Shown here: positions 26,019-34,631 of the stretch, piece by piece
Position numbering within the stretch: the first letter of the stretch is position 1
Layout of the letters: each line of letters starts with the position of its first letter
From: Mesorhizobium sp.
Lineage (GTDB): Bacteria > Pseudomonadota > Alphaproteobacteria > Rhizobiales > Rhizobiaceae
DNA: 64,000 bases
Assembly: GCF_004963255.1 (NCBI RefSeq)
Contig: NZ_SUGA01000011.1
Location: 62,001 to 126,000, forward strand
Direction: 5' to 3'
Made by a program: the position numbers and the translations under genes
Notes under the pieces: generated by a model
The model's database searches: none
What the model was told of the DNA's origin: nothing
The model's input: only the letters and a program-made list of their open reading frames with translations

Positions 26019-26470
26019 CAGCGATTCCCCCGGCCGTTGAAGTTGCCGTTGAAGGCGCCGGCATTGCCGTTGCCGTTGAACGAACCGCCGTTGAAGTTGC
26101 CGTTGCCGGCGCCGATGTTGCTGTTGCCGTTATATTCGCCGGTGTTGCCGTTGCCGTTGAAGGCGCCGATGTTGCCGTTGCCGCTCGTCGCCGAGGTGTT
26201 GTTGTTGCCGTTGAAGGCGCCGACATTGCCGGTACCGCTGTTGAAGGCGCCGACATTGCCGGTGCCGCTGTTCTTGTAGCCGAGATTGCCGCCGAAGTTG
26301 CCGAGCGGATTCATGCCCCTGACGTCCGAGCCGATGGCCTGGCCGTATTTGCCGACCGCCGCCTGGACAGCCGACATGCCGAAGGCCTGGCTGCCTGTCG
26401 TGGTGTCGGCCTTCGCCGCGGTTGCACTCAACAACCCCAGGCATAGCGCCGGTATGACGTAGCGTTTCAT
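26018..26470 (-). CDS. Gly-Asn repeat protein 2, secreted
   Basis: 150 aa. A signal peptide (MKRYVIPALCLGLLSATAAK, cleavage near AKA) is followed by a 35-residue non-repeat segment and then repeats such as NSGTGNVGAF and NGNGNTGEYN to the end. The Asn-x-Gly-x-x spacing recalls pentapeptide-2 (MPTR) repeats of mycobacterial PPE proteins and would suit a beta-solenoid. No Cys in the mature part. It lies between two similar genes on the same strand. Function unknown; a surface or matrix role is a guess. Confidence 0.8.
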   Translation of the reverse strand: MKRYVIPALCLGLLSATAAKADTTTGSQAFGMSAVQAAVGKYGQAIGSDVRGMNPLGNFGGNLGYKNSGTGNVGAFNSGTGNVGAFNGNNNTSATSGNGNIGAFNGNGNTGEYNGNSNIGAGNGNFNGGSFNGNGNAGAFNGNFNGRGNR

Positions 26471-26676
26471 CTGCGAGCTCCTTCCATGGCTAAGCTTGAA
26501 ATTGGGTTTTCGAAATTGGCCCCTGTTTCGAAAAGGATCGTTCGTCGAAAAGGACTGGGACCGCCGGCGACATGTCGCGATAGCCTTGCGCGGGGGGCGG
26601 GCGCGTGGCTCGGCGGTCCCAGAGCCATCAGCGTCTTTCCAAACTGAAGCTTGGCGACGCTGGCGGTTGGACGGCG

Positions 26677-27093
26677 CTAGCGGTTGGCGTTGCCGTTTCC
26701 GTTGCCGTTGCCGGCGCCCCAGTTGCCGTTGCCGTTGGCATTGCCGTTTCCGAGGCCCCAGTTCCCGTTGCCGTTCACGTTGCCGTTGCCGAGGCCGAAA
26801 TTGCCGTTGCCGTTGCCATTGCCGTTCGCGACGCCGGCATTCAGGTTGCCGTTATAGTTGCCGTTGAAGGCGCCCATATTGGCATTGCCGTTCCCGTTGC
26901 CGTTGCCGAAGCCGAAATTGCCGTTGCCGTTGAAGTTGCCGTTGAAGGCACCGGTATTGGCGTTGCCGTTCCCGTTGCCGTTGCCGACGCCGACATTGCC
27001 ATTGCCGTTGCCATTGCCGCTGCCGATCGAAAGCGCGGATGCCGTACCGGTCAGAGCCGACAGTACGGCCGCGGCCAGGATGATCTTTCTCAT
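26677..27093 (-). CDS. Gly-Asn repeat protein 1, secreted
   Basis: 138 aa. A signal peptide (MRKIILAAAVLSALTGTASA) is followed by nearly pure repeats: GNGNGNVGVGNGNGNGN, then NTGAFNGNFNGNGNFGFG and similar units, ending NGNGNANR. Aromatic residues (F, Y, W) occupy the variable position of some units. AAGGAG lies 6 nt upstream of ATG 27093. It is the first gene of the group; protein 2 follows after 206 bp. It is divergent from a histidine kinase gene. Low-complexity asparagine-ladder composition differs sharply from all neighbours. Confidence 0.82.
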   Translation of the reverse strand: MRKIILAAAVLSALTGTASALSIGSGNGNGNGNVGVGNGNGNGNANTGAFNGNFNGNGNFGFGNGNGNGNANMGAFNGNYNGNLNAGVANGNGNGNGNFGLGNGNVNGNGNWGLGNGNANGNGNWGAGNGNGNGNANR

Positions 27094-27206
27094 GACGTTC
27101 TCCTTCGTTTGCGTTGAGCTTCCCGGGCAGTTCAAGATGACCGGGAGGACGCTTGAAGGATGCACGCAGAAATAGCGGCGATACATTCGGGTTGATCAGC
27201 GGAGGT

Positions 27207-27268
27207 TGTCAGTTTTTCTGCCGATCCCCGTGTCAGGAAAAATTGAAGCAATCAGGAAAAAACTGACA
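27207..27268. promoter_or_regulatory. Inverted repeat between repeat gene 1 and the kinase gene
   Basis: TGTCAGTTTTT (27207-27217) and AAAAACTGACA (27258-27268) are perfect 11-bp arms. A third partial copy, TGTCAGGAAAAA, lies at about 27230. The block sits in the divergent promoter region and is a candidate site for the response regulator encoded next to it. Confidence 0.55.
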
Positions 27269-27376
27269 GGCATAAGGGCATCTGGCGGGTGTATACTGCG
27301 CAGACATTCATGCCTTTTCTCGCCGACCCGCGGGTGGCCTGCGATCCTCGCGACGGCAGTGGGAAGAGAAAGGTTG

Positions 27377-28051
27377 ATGTGGGCGGGTATGGCCATAGGC
27401 AAGGACGATAGGGCCCTGCGCCGTAGGCTTGCGCGGCGCTTGATCGCCGTGCAGGAAGAGCAGCGCCTGCGCCTGTCGCGGGAGCTGCATGACGACCTCG
27501 GCCAGATGCTGGCCAGCGTCGCGCTGGAGTTGCACAACGTCCGTGCCGGCACGCAAGAGATGGACGGCCGGCTCGAGCGTGCCGTGATGCTTGTCGATCA
27601 ACTCAGCGCCAAGGTGCATGACGCTGCCTGGAACCTGCGGCCCGCCGACCTTAATCGTCTCGGCCTGCGGGCTTCGGTCGAGGATCTGGCGACAATGCTT
27701 TGCAGCCAGCTCGGCATTCCATGCGAGATGGATCTCGACGCCCTTTCGAGCCCGCTGCCGGCAGAGACCGCGCTCACGCTTTATCGTGTCGCGCAGGAGG
27801 CGCTTACCAATATCGGCAAGCATGCCCAGCCAAGCCGGGTAAGCGTAACGGCCCATATTCAGGACGATCGAATGCGCCTGGCAATCGAGGATGATGGCCG
27901 CGGCTTTAACGGCTGCGCCGACCCCGGTCCGGGCCATCTGGGACTTGCCGGGATGCGGGAGCGGCTGGCGCTGGTCGGCGGTCAATTGACGGTCGAAAGC
28001 GCCGCGATGAAAGGAACCACCGTTTATGCGGATGTGCCGTTGGCACATTGA
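27377..28051 (+). CDS. Small soluble NarX-type histidine kinase
   Basis: 224 aa from ATG 27377. HisKA_3 dimerisation helix with the phospho-acceptor His in LSRELHDDLGQML, then an HATPase domain: N box region VAQEALTNIGKHAQPS, G1 IEDDGRGF, and GHLGLAGMRERLALVGG. There is no N-terminal sensor or membrane segment, so it must sense in the cytosol or through a partner. AGAAAGG lies just upstream. A longer frame from 27206 covers the inverted repeat and is rejected. Its partner is probably the NarL-type regulator at 28389. Confidence 0.88.
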   Translation: MWAGMAIGKDDRALRRRLARRLIAVQEEQRLRLSRELHDDLGQMLASVALELHNVRAGTQEMDGRLERAVMLVDQLSAKVHDAAWNLRPADLNRLGLRASVEDLATMLCSQLGIPCEMDLDALSSPLPAETALTLYRVAQEALTNIGKHAQPSRVSVTAHIQDDRMRLAIEDDGRGFNGCADPGPGHLGLAGMRERLALVGGQLTVESAAMKGTTVYADVPLAH

Positions 28052-28388
28052 ATAGTGGGGAAGGGCTGCGCCTTCCAAGGACCGCTTCGGCTTCGGGCCT
28101 GTTCGTCGCGTTTGCCAAGTATCTGGTTTTGCATGGATTCGGACAACAAAACCGCGACGCTCCTTTCCTAAACTCGTCTACGTGAAGCGCCGCACATCCC
28201 GGACATTAGCTGCGGCTTACAATCCGCGCCGCATGGGTTAGGCGGGGGGATAGCTTTACCCGCTACGGCCGCCTCAGGGCTTGCCGATACAGACGGGCGT
28301 CCCGCGCCATGCGGGGCTGTTGCCTAGACCATCAAGGACAAGAGGCTCTTCCGGAGGAAGGGCTCTTCACGACTGATGGAGGATAAAG
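28052..28388. other. 337-bp gap between kinase and response regulator
   Basis: A diverged family B repeat lies at 28132-28180 (GGACAACAAAACCGCGACGC matches the family centre). No gene is visible. The gap suggests the regulator can be transcribed separately from the kinase. Confidence 0.5.
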
Positions 28389-29033
28389 GTGCGCTGCAGG
28401 CGGATATTTTTGGTCGACGACCACCCGATCATGCTGTCGGGGGTCGGGGCGATGATCAACAGCCAGGAAGATCTGACGGTCGTCGGCCTGGCCGGGAATG
28501 CCGAGGATGCCCTTGAAGGGATCGGCAAGACGCTGCCCGATATCGCCGTGGTCGATATATCGCTTCCCGGCGACAGCGGGAGCGTGCTGATCGAAAGGCT
28601 CGGCGAGCGCTTTCCCGAGGTCAGCTGCATAGCATTGACGGCGCATGAAGACCCCGGCTGCCTGCGCCAGGTGCTTGCGGCCGGTGGCCGCGGCTTCGTG
28701 GTCAAGCGCTCGACCGCGACGGACCTGCTGCAGGCCATCCGATGCGTACTGGCCGGTGACAATTATGTCGATCCCGCACTCGCGGCGCGCATATTGAGCC
28801 CGCGCAGCGCCCCGCAGGGCGATCCGGGCAATCTCAGCGAACGGGAGCGGTCGGTCATCCGGCTGGTGGCGCTCGGCTACAGCAACAAGGAAATCTCGTC
28901 CCGCCTCAACCTCAGCATCAAGACGATCGAAACCTATCGCACCAGAGCGTCCGGGAAGCTCGAGCTCCGCTCGCGCGCGGCCATTGTGCGCTTCGCGCAC
29001 TCGAATGGCTGGCTGGCCGAGTTGCCGGTGTGA
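28389..29033 (+). CDS. NarL/FixJ-family response regulator
   Basis: 214 aa. Receiver domain with FLVDDHP, the phosphorylated Asp in IAVVDISLPG (about 57), the Thr in CIALTAHED and the Lys in GFVVKRS. The C-terminal LuxR-type HTH holds LSERERSVIRLVALGYSNKE and KTIETYRTR. The start codon is GTG 28389, with GGAGG at 28378-28382, 6 nt away. It pairs with the upstream NarX-like kinase and may control the divergent Gly-Asn repeat genes. Confidence 0.93.
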   Translation: MRCRRIFLVDDHPIMLSGVGAMINSQEDLTVVGLAGNAEDALEGIGKTLPDIAVVDISLPGDSGSVLIERLGERFPEVSCIALTAHEDPGCLRQVLAAGGRGFVVKRSTATDLLQAIRCVLAGDNYVDPALAARILSPRSAPQGDPGNLSERERSVIRLVALGYSNKEISSRLNLSIKTIETYRTRASGKLELRSRAAIVRFAHSNGWLAELPV

Positions 29034-29060
29034 GCAGGCATGGCCGGGATGCGGTCGGAA

Positions 29061-29149
29061 GTAGAGGAACTGAGGAACTGGAGAATGGAGGAACGATCGG
29101 GATGTCTTTTTTCCTCAATTCCTCAGTTCTTCAATTCCTCAGTTCCTAC
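29061..29149. repeat. Hairpin made of short tandem GAGGAACT-type units
   Basis: The left arm repeats GAGGAACTGAGGAACTGGAG and the right arm carries its complement (TTCCTCAGTTC units), with a T-run at 29107-29112 between them. It lies between convergent genes and overlaps the stop codon of the LOG gene. A bidirectional terminator role is plausible. Confidence 0.7.
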
Positions 29150-29991
29150 TCCCCCAACTTGTAGAAGCGTCGGATGATGTCCCAGGCTTCCTCGGCGGTG
29201 TCGACGAAATCGATGATATCCTGATCGCCGGGCGAGATCGTGCCCTGCTCGGCGAGGAAATCGAGATCGATCACCCTTCGCCAGAAGGCCTTGCCGAACA
29301 GGATCACCGGCACGCGCTCCATGCGCCCGGTCTGTATCAGGGTCAGCGTCTCGAAGAACTCATCCATCGTGCCGAAGCCGCCCGGGAACACGGCGACCGC
29401 CTTGGCGCGCATGACAAAATGCATCTTGCGGATGGCGAAATAGTGGAAGTTGAAGCAGAGCTCCGGCGTGACATAGGCGTTGGGCGCCTGCTCGTGCGGC
29501 AGCACGATGTTCAAGCCGATCGACGGAGCGCCGACATCGTCGGCGCCGCGGTTGCCTGCCTCCATGACGCCAGGCCCGCCGCCGGTGACGACGACATATT
29601 CACGATAATAGGAGGTGGCCGATTGCTGCGAGCACAGACGGGCGAATTTGCGCGCTTCCTCGTAATATCTGCTGTTCGCCTCGAGGTTCTTCTTCTGCGT
29701 CTCGTTCTTCGCCGCCCAGGCTTCGCCGCCGGGCTCGGGCAGGCGGGCGCCGCCGAACAGGATCACGGTTGAGCGGATGCCGCGTTCGGCCAGGATCATT
29801 TCCGGCTTCAGGAGCTCGAGCTGCAGCCGCACGGCGCGCAATTCGCGCCGCGTCATGAAGTCCGGATCGTTCCAGGCCAGCCGGTAGGTTTCGGCACGAG
29901 TCTGCGGGGTGTCCGGCACGCTTTTCGCGCGCTCCAGGTCCTCATCCGAATGCGGCAGCGGCGTCCACCCCGCCTTTTCCATGGGAGTCAT
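29146..29991 (-). CDS. LOG-family nucleoside-monophosphate phosphoribohydrolase-like protein
   Basis: 281 aa. The catalytic signature PGGFGTMDEFFETLTLIQTG and the upstream VTGGGPGVMEAGNRGA are both intact; these define the LOG/TIGR00730 family that releases the base from nucleoside 5'-monophosphates, including cytokinin precursors in plants and some plant-associated bacteria. It has an N-terminal extension of about 70 residues, as in the longer bacterial type. ATG 29991 is used; GTG 30000 is also in frame. Cytokinin activation in a plant symbiont is conceivable but not demonstrated. Confidence 0.9.
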   Translation of the reverse strand: MTPMEKAGWTPLPHSDEDLERAKSVPDTPQTRAETYRLAWNDPDFMTRRELRAVRLQLELLKPEMILAERGIRSTVILFGGARLPEPGGEAWAAKNETQKKNLEANSRYYEEARKFARLCSQQSATSYYREYVVVTGGGPGVMEAGNRGADDVGAPSIGLNIVLPHEQAPNAYVTPELCFNFHYFAIRKMHFVMRAKAVAVFPGGFGTMDEFFETLTLIQTGRMERVPVILFGKAFWRRVIDLDFLAEQGTISPGDQDIIDFVDTAEEAWDIIRRFYKLGE

Positions 29992-30055
29992 CGAATCCAC
30001 CCGTCCAATTCCCTTAACTGCGCCGTCCCGTGACGCTGGCGCGATTGACCCTCAT

Positions 30056-30103
30056 TCAGCCTTAACATAGGGTCCGCGCGACTTTTAAACAGGTTAAGGC
30101 TGA
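30056..30103. promoter_or_regulatory. Inverted repeat upstream of dapD
   Basis: TCAGCCTTAAC (30056-30066) and GTTAAGGCTGA (30093-30103) are perfect 11-bp arms around 26 bp. It lies in the divergent LOG/dapD promoter region, 32 bp before dapD. It may be an operator or a leader hairpin. Confidence 0.5.
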
Positions 30104-30135
30104 GCCCCTTAACAGCTTGGTAATGGAGCGAAATC

Positions 30136-30990
30136 ATGTCGAAGCCCGATCTGGCGAGCCTCGAAACGACCATCGAAAAGGCTTTCGAGGAGCGCGACAC
30201 GATTTCGACGGCGACGCGCGGCGAGACGCGCGAGGCCATCCAGGCGGCGCTCGACCTGCTCGACCGCGGTGTCGCCCGCGTCGCCGAGCGGCGGGACGAC
30301 GGCAAGTGGCATGTCAACCAGTGGCTGAAGAAGGCGGTGCTGCTCTCCTTCCGGCTGAACCCGATGGAGATCATCAAGGGCGGTCCCGGCCAGGCGGTGT
30401 GGTGGGACAAGGTGCCGTCGAAGTTCGACGGCTGGAGCGCCGTCGATTTCGAGAAGGCCGGCTTCCGCGCCGTGCCGTCCTCGATCGTGCGCCGCTCGGC
30501 CTATGTCGCGCCGGGCGCCGTGCTGATGCCGTCCTTCGTCAATGTCGGCGCCTATGTCGATTCTGGCACCATGGTCGACACCTGGGCCTCGGTCGGCTCC
30601 TGCGCCCAGATAGGCAAGAACGTGCATCTTTCCGGCGGCGTCGGCATCGGGGGCGTGCTGGAGCCGATGCAGGCGGGCCCGACCATCATCGAGGACAATT
30701 GCTTCATCGGCGCGCGCTCCGAAGTGGTGGAAGGCTGCATCGTGCGCGAAGGGTCGGTGCTCGGCATGGGCGTGTTCATCGGCCAGTCGACCAAGATCGT
30801 CGACCGCGCCACCGGCGAGGTCTTCTACGGCGAGGTGCCGGCGAACTCGGTGGTCGTCGCCGGCTCGCTGCCAGGCAAGCCGCTGCCCAATGGCGAGCCG
30901 GGTCCGAGCCTCTACTGCGCCGTCATCGTCAAGCGCGTCGACGCCAAGACGCGTTCGAAGACCTCGATCAACGAATTGCTGCGCGATTGA
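30136..30990 (+). CDS. dapD: Tetrahydrodipicolinate N-succinyltransferase
   Basis: Succinyl-CoA dependent step of the lysine/diaminopimelate pathway. 284 aa, trimeric left-handed beta-helix. It has the helical N-terminus, then [15 protein letters not shown], hexapeptide coils from [20 protein letters not shown], the catalytic region [20 protein letters not shown] and the C-terminal [19 protein letters not shown]. All match the DapD family. It works in one pathway with dapE at 33432. Confidence 0.97.
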   Translation: MSKPDLASLETTIEKAFEERDTISTATRGETREAIQAALDLLDRGVARVAERRDDGKWHVNQWLKKAVLLSFRLNPMEIIKGGPGQAVWWDKVPSKFDGWSAVDFEKAGFRAVPSSIVRRSAYVAPGAVLMPSFVNVGAYVDSGTMVDTWASVGSCAQIGKNVHLSGGVGIGGVLEPMQAGPTIIEDNCFIGARSEVVEGCIVREGSVLGMGVFIGQSTKIVDRATGEVFYGEVPANSVVVAGSLPGKPLPNGEPGPSLYCAVIVKRVDAKTRSKTSINELLRD

Positions 30991-31054
30991 TCCTGCCTGA
31001 AGCACGTCGCGATCTTTCAGATTCGCTCCCTGCGCTTTAGGATTTTGACCTTGC

Positions 31055-31099
31055 GCATGTCTTTGTCCCGAAACCGGTTCCCACTTTCGGGAGACATGC
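31055..31099. repeat. Repeat family A palindrome
   Basis: GCATGTCT...CCCGAAACCGG...TTTCGGGAGACATGC is a near-perfect hairpin and the best-preserved family A copy. It ends 2 bp before the likely TTG start of the DUF805 gene, so the repeat supplies that gene's apparent ribosome site (GGGAG). Confidence 0.88.
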
Positions 31100-31100
31100 T

Positions 31101-31490
31101 TTGACGGAGCGGACGCGATTGTCTGAAAGATCGCAATTCCTCTGGCTGTTCTTCAGCCTTTCGGGGCGGCTGAGCCCGGTCGCCTATGCGCTTGCCGGCG
31201 TCTTGTTGGTGCTCGTCCAGTTTTTCCCTTTCTACCAGTTCGCGCGGGTGGAGTTGAACACCAGCGCCAGCCAGAACTGGGCCATGATCTGCTGGGGCGT
31301 GCTCTTGATCTCGGCGTGGGCCACCTTCGCGGTAACGGCAAAGCGCTTCCATGATTTCGGCAAGCCGACCTATTTTGCGTTGATCTCGCTCATCATCGGC
31401 CCCATCCTGCTCATCATCCTCTCCTGTTTCCGCAGCGATCCCGGACCGAACCGTTACGGCAGGCGCACCAACGCGCCGGCCGATTCGTGA
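31101..31490 (+). CDS. DUF805 family membrane protein
   Basis: 129 aa with three hydrophobic helices (about 25-43, 62-80, 92-110). The motif AKRFHDFGKP followed by a helix and a C-terminal DPGPNRYG matches DUF805 (YhaH-like). There is no ATG near the N-terminus; TTG 31101 or TTG 31119 are the options, the latter with GGAG 9 nt upstream. Function unknown. The next gene begins 8 bp later. Confidence 0.8.
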   Translation: MTERTRLSERSQFLWLFFSLSGRLSPVAYALAGVLLVLVQFFPFYQFARVELNTSASQNWAMICWGVLLISAWATFAVTAKRFHDFGKPTYFALISLIIGPILLIILSCFRSDPGPNRYGRRTNAPADS

Positions 31491-31497
31491 GGCCGTC

Positions 31498-32198
31498 ATG
31501 CGCTACCGCGCGCTCGATCCGCAACTGATCATCGAGACGGCCGAAGGCTGGAGGGGCGGATCGGCGAGCGTTTTCCAAATGCCGGCCTGCGCGGCGTCGC
31601 CGCCGAGCTGGTGTCGCTGTCGCGGGACCTCGCCAAGGCGGCCAGGCAACTGGAGACGCCGATCTGGTGGCTGCGCGGCGTCATCATCGCGGCCTTCATC
31701 GCCGGCGTGGCGGTGTTCCTGTTCGTCGGCACGATCCTGCCGCTCGACCGCATCTCGGGCGCCGACGACGCCGTGCAGTCGATGCAAGGCATCGAAGCGA
31801 CGATCAACACCGTCATCCTGGCCGTGCTCGGACTGCTGGCGCTGGTCCGCACCGAGGAGCGCATCAAGCGCAAGAAGGTCTTCCGCCAGTTGCACGGGCT
31901 GCGCTCGCTGATCCATGTCATCGACATGCATCAGCTGACCAAGGACCCGGCGGCGCTTTCGGCCGAGTTCAAGCCGACCGCGCACTCGCCCGCCCGCATC
32001 ACCAACGCCGCGGACCTTGCGCGCTATCTCGACTATTGCTCGGAGATGCTGTCGATCACCGGCAAGGTGGCGGCGCTGTTCGCGCAGTCGGTCAATGACG
32101 ATGTCGTCATCGACGGGGTCAACGACATCGAGAACCTGAGCTCCAACCTGTCGCGCAAGATCTGGCAGAAGATCACGCTGATCGAAGGCCGCCGCTAG
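31498..32198 (+). pseudogene. Membrane protein gene with an apparent 1-nt deletion
   Basis: ATG 31498, with GAGG 6 nt upstream, opens MRYRALDPQLIIETAE and then the frame breaks. From about 31545 the +0 frame continues sensibly as RLEGRIGERFPNAGLRGVAA, into the open frame ending at 32198. One missing base near 31543-31547 would rejoin them as a single protein of about 233 aa with two membrane helices (IIAAFIAGVAVFLFVGTI and INTVILAVLGLLALV). Without repair, a GTG start at 31611 would give 195 aa. It may be a real lesion or a sequencing error. Family not recognised. Confidence 0.65.
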
Positions 32199-32234
32199 AG
32201 CGGTTCACAGTTTCAAGGACACGGCGAACCGCTC
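32197..32234. repeat. Repeat family C palindrome
   Basis: AGAGCGGTTC and GAACCGCTC arms. The TAG stop of the frameshifted gene (32196-32198) lies at its left edge. A family B copy follows 15 bp on, as at 41825. Confidence 0.75.
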
Positions 32235-32249
32235 CATCCTTTTGTTTTT

Positions 32250-32296
32250 GCGCAATTCCGGACGGAAAACCGCTCACACTTTTCCTGGAATTGCGC
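32250..32296. repeat. Repeat family B palindrome, reference copy
   Basis: GCGCAATTCC (32250-32259) and GGAATTGCGC (32287-32296) are perfect 10-bp outer arms, with GGACGGAAAACCGC and ACTTTTCC inside. The panE-like stop codon lies within it, so the last residues (AIPGKV) are repeat-encoded. Confidence 0.88.
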
Positions 32297-33308
32297 TGAC
32301 CGCATCCGGCCCGAGGCCGGGGGGACCGCGCCTTTCTGCTTCGGCCTGACGCACCAGAGCCGCGACCCGTTCGTTCATCGGCGTCGGGATGCCGACCTGC
32401 CTGGCCAGGCGAATGACCGCGCCCTGCAATTCGCCGATCTCCGTCGGACGGCCGCGTTTGAGATCATCCCACATCGACGAACGCGCCTGAGGGTCGATCG
32501 CCAGCATGCGGCGCGCCAGGAGGCCGAACAGCCAGTCGGGCAGCCGCAGCACTTTCGGCAGCAGCGCCGGCGGCAGGCCGGTGATGCGCGCCGGCGCTAT
32601 CCCCGCCGCCCTCATCGCGGCGAGCGCCTCGTCGACCTGGGCGGCCAGGATCACGCGCCAGCTCCGGTCGGCCAGTTGGCTTGCCAGTGGCAGGTCGGAG
32701 AGCGCCACCAGGGCATTGTTGAGGTTCATCAGCAATTTGCTCCACTGCACCGCCTTCATGTCGGCGCGCGCCTCGACGGCAAGCCCGTCGACATCGAGCA
32801 GCTCGGTAAGTCCATGGATGCCGGCGTCGATCATCACCTCGCCCTGGCTGGCGCGATGGACGCGGAACGGCAGCTCGCCATCCTGCGACTGGACGACGTT
32901 GAACATCACCATGCCGGTCAGCACCCGCCGGCCAGGGAGCGCGTCGCGCAGCCGGTCGGCGTTGTCGACGCCGTTCTGCAGGCTGACCACCACGGCATCC
33001 GGGCGCCCATGAGTGCCGATCAGCCCGGCCATCTCCGCGGTCGCGCCGCTCTTCACCGTCACCAGGACGACGTCCGCGTCGCACAGCGCGGTTGCCGGAT
33101 CGTCGGTGGCTGAAATCGCTTGCGCGTCGAGGCTGCGGTCGCGGCCGTCAAGATCGCTGATCCGCAATCCGCTTTCTCGCATGGCCTCGACGACGCGGCC
33201 GCGGCCCAGGAAGACGACCTTGCGCCCGGCGAGCGCCAGGCAGCCGCCGACATAGCAGCCGATGCTGCCGGCGCCGGCTATCGCGATGGTGCTTGTTTCG
33301 CTGGCCAT
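32274..33308 (-). CDS. Ketopantoate reductase family (PanE/ApbA-like)
   Basis: NADPH-dependent reductase family converting 2-dehydropantoate to pantoate in coenzyme A synthesis, 344 aa, slightly longer than typical. GAGSIGCYVGGCLALAG is the nucleotide motif; VVSLQNGVDNADRL and SKLLMNLNNALVALS hold family catalytic Lys/Asn positions. ATG 33308 has GAGGA about 6 nt upstream. The frame is open far upstream, antisense to dapE; that part is rejected. Many genomes carry several PanE paralogues, so the exact substrate is uncertain. Confidence 0.87.
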   Translation of the reverse strand: MASETSTIAIAGAGSIGCYVGGCLALAGRKVVFLGRGRVVEAMRESGLRISDLDGRDRSLDAQAISATDDPATALCDADVVLVTVKSGATAEMAGLIGTHGRPDAVVVSLQNGVDNADRLRDALPGRRVLTGMVMFNVVQSQDGELPFRVHRASQGEVMIDAGIHGLTELLDVDGLAVEARADMKAVQWSKLLMNLNNALVALSDLPLASQLADRSWRVILAAQVDEALAAMRAAGIAPARITGLPPALLPKVLRLPDWLFGLLARRMLAIDPQARSSMWDDLKRGRPTEIGELQGAVIRLARQVGIPTPMNERVAALVRQAEAERRGPPGLGPDAVSAIPGKV

Positions 33309-33431
33309 GCATTTGTCCTCATCTGGCTCGCAACATGCATTTATACGTGATGAAAACCATATTGTCGGCGGCATGACCGGCGATGATCTGCCACCGTGAC
33401 ACGACAAACGCTTTCGACTATCGCTTTGCCC

Positions 33432-34631
33432 ATGACATTGCCGACCGATCCCGCCACGAATCTTGCCGCCCTGATCCGCTGTCCGTCCGTGACACCCGCA
33501 GAAGGTGGGGCTCTTGCCGCGCTGGAGGACATGCTGAAGCCGCTCGGTTTTTCGGTCGAGCGCCCAGTCTTCTCGGAAGACGGCACGCCGGACATCGAAA
33601 ACCTCTATGCGCGGCGCTCGGGCAACGGCCCGCATCTGATGTTTGCCGGCCATACCGATGTCGTGCCGGTGGGGGACGAATCGGCATGGACGCATCCGCC
33701 CTTCGCCGCCGAAATCGCCAAAGGCGAGATGTATGGCCGCGGCGCCGTCGACATGAAGGGCGGCATCGCCTGCTTCGTCGCCGCGGTGGCTCGCCACGTG
33801 GCGAAAAACGGCGGCCCGAAAGGCTCGGTCTCGCTGCTCATCACCGGCGACGAGGAAGGCCCGGCGATCAACGGCACCACCAAGCTGCTCGACTGGGCGG
33901 CCGCCAAGGGCGAGAGGTGGGACGCCTCGATCGTCGGCGAGCCGACCAATCCGGATGAGCTGGGCGACATGATCAAGATCGGCCGGCGCGGCTCGCTGTC
34001 TGGCACCGTGACCGTCAACGGGCGCCAGGGCCATGCCGCCTATCCGCAGCTTGCCGACAATCCGGTGCGCGGATTGATGAGCCTGGTCGACGCGTTGCTG
34101 CATCCGGTTTTCGACAAGGGAACCAATGATTTCCAGCCGACCAATCTCGAAGTGACGTCGATCGACGTCGGCAATCCGGCGACCAACGTGATCCCGGCCA
34201 AGGCGACGGCGACGTTCAACATCCGCTTCAACGACACATGGGACGCGGAGACGGTCCAGGCCGAGATCCACAACCGGCTCGACCAGGCGGCCGGCCGCAA
34301 GAAATACCGGCCGGGCAAGAAGACGCCGGTCGACTACGAGCTTGTCTGGCGCGATCGGCCGAGCCATGTCTTCCTCACCCGCGACGACAGGCTGATCGAT
34401 ACGCTGAGCAGCTCGGTCAAGACGGTGGTCGGCAGGACGCCGGCGCTCTCCACGTCCGGCGGCACGTCGGACGCGCGCTTCATCAAGGATTACTGCCCGG
34501 TGGTCGAGTTCGGGCTGGTCGGCAAGACCATGCATATGGTGGACGAGCGCGTCGCGCTTGCCGACCTCGAGACGCTGACGCAGATCTACGAACGCTTCAT
34601 CGAAGACTGGTTCGCAAAAGGCCTTTCGTGA
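33432..34631 (+). CDS. dapE: Succinyl-diaminopimelate desuccinylase
   Basis: Zinc M20-family hydrolase releasing LL-diaminopimelate from its N-succinyl form. 399 aa. Metal and catalytic motifs: [35 protein letters not shown] (catalytic Glu), and HMVDERV with [11 protein letters not shown]. The dimerisation lid domain lies between. ATG 33432 fits the family start; GTG 33396 is an in-frame alternative. Its stop overlaps the start of the next membrane protein gene (GTGA). Confidence 0.96.
   Translation: MTLPTDPATNLAALIRCPSVTPAEGGALAALEDMLKPLGFSVERPVFSEDGTPDIENLYARRSGNGPHLMFAGHTDVVPVGDESAWTHPPFAAEIAKGEMYGRGAVDMKGGIACFVAAVARHVAKNGGPKGSVSLLITGDEEGPAINGTTKLLDWAAAKGERWDASIVGEPTNPDELGDMIKIGRRGSLSGTVTVNGRQGHAAYPQLADNPVRGLMSLVDALLHPVFDKGTNDFQPTNLEVTSIDVGNPATNVIPAKATATFNIRFNDTWDAETVQAEIHNRLDQAAGRKKYRPGKKTPVDYELVWRDRPSHVFLTRDDRLIDTLSSSVKTVVGRTPALSTSGGTSDARFIKDYCPVVEFGLVGKTMHMVDERVALADLETLTQIYERFIEDWFAKGLS

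Noticed and set aside
25600..27080. CRISPR array suggested by the dense repeats
   Set aside because: The repeats are short, in frame and encode Gly-Asn units; there are no unique spacers of equal length and no cas genes.
25508..29145. Recent horizontal transfer of the Gly-Asn repeat region
   Set aside because: There are no integrase, tRNA or direct-repeat borders; the kinase and regulator genes look typical of the host. Not supported from sequence alone.
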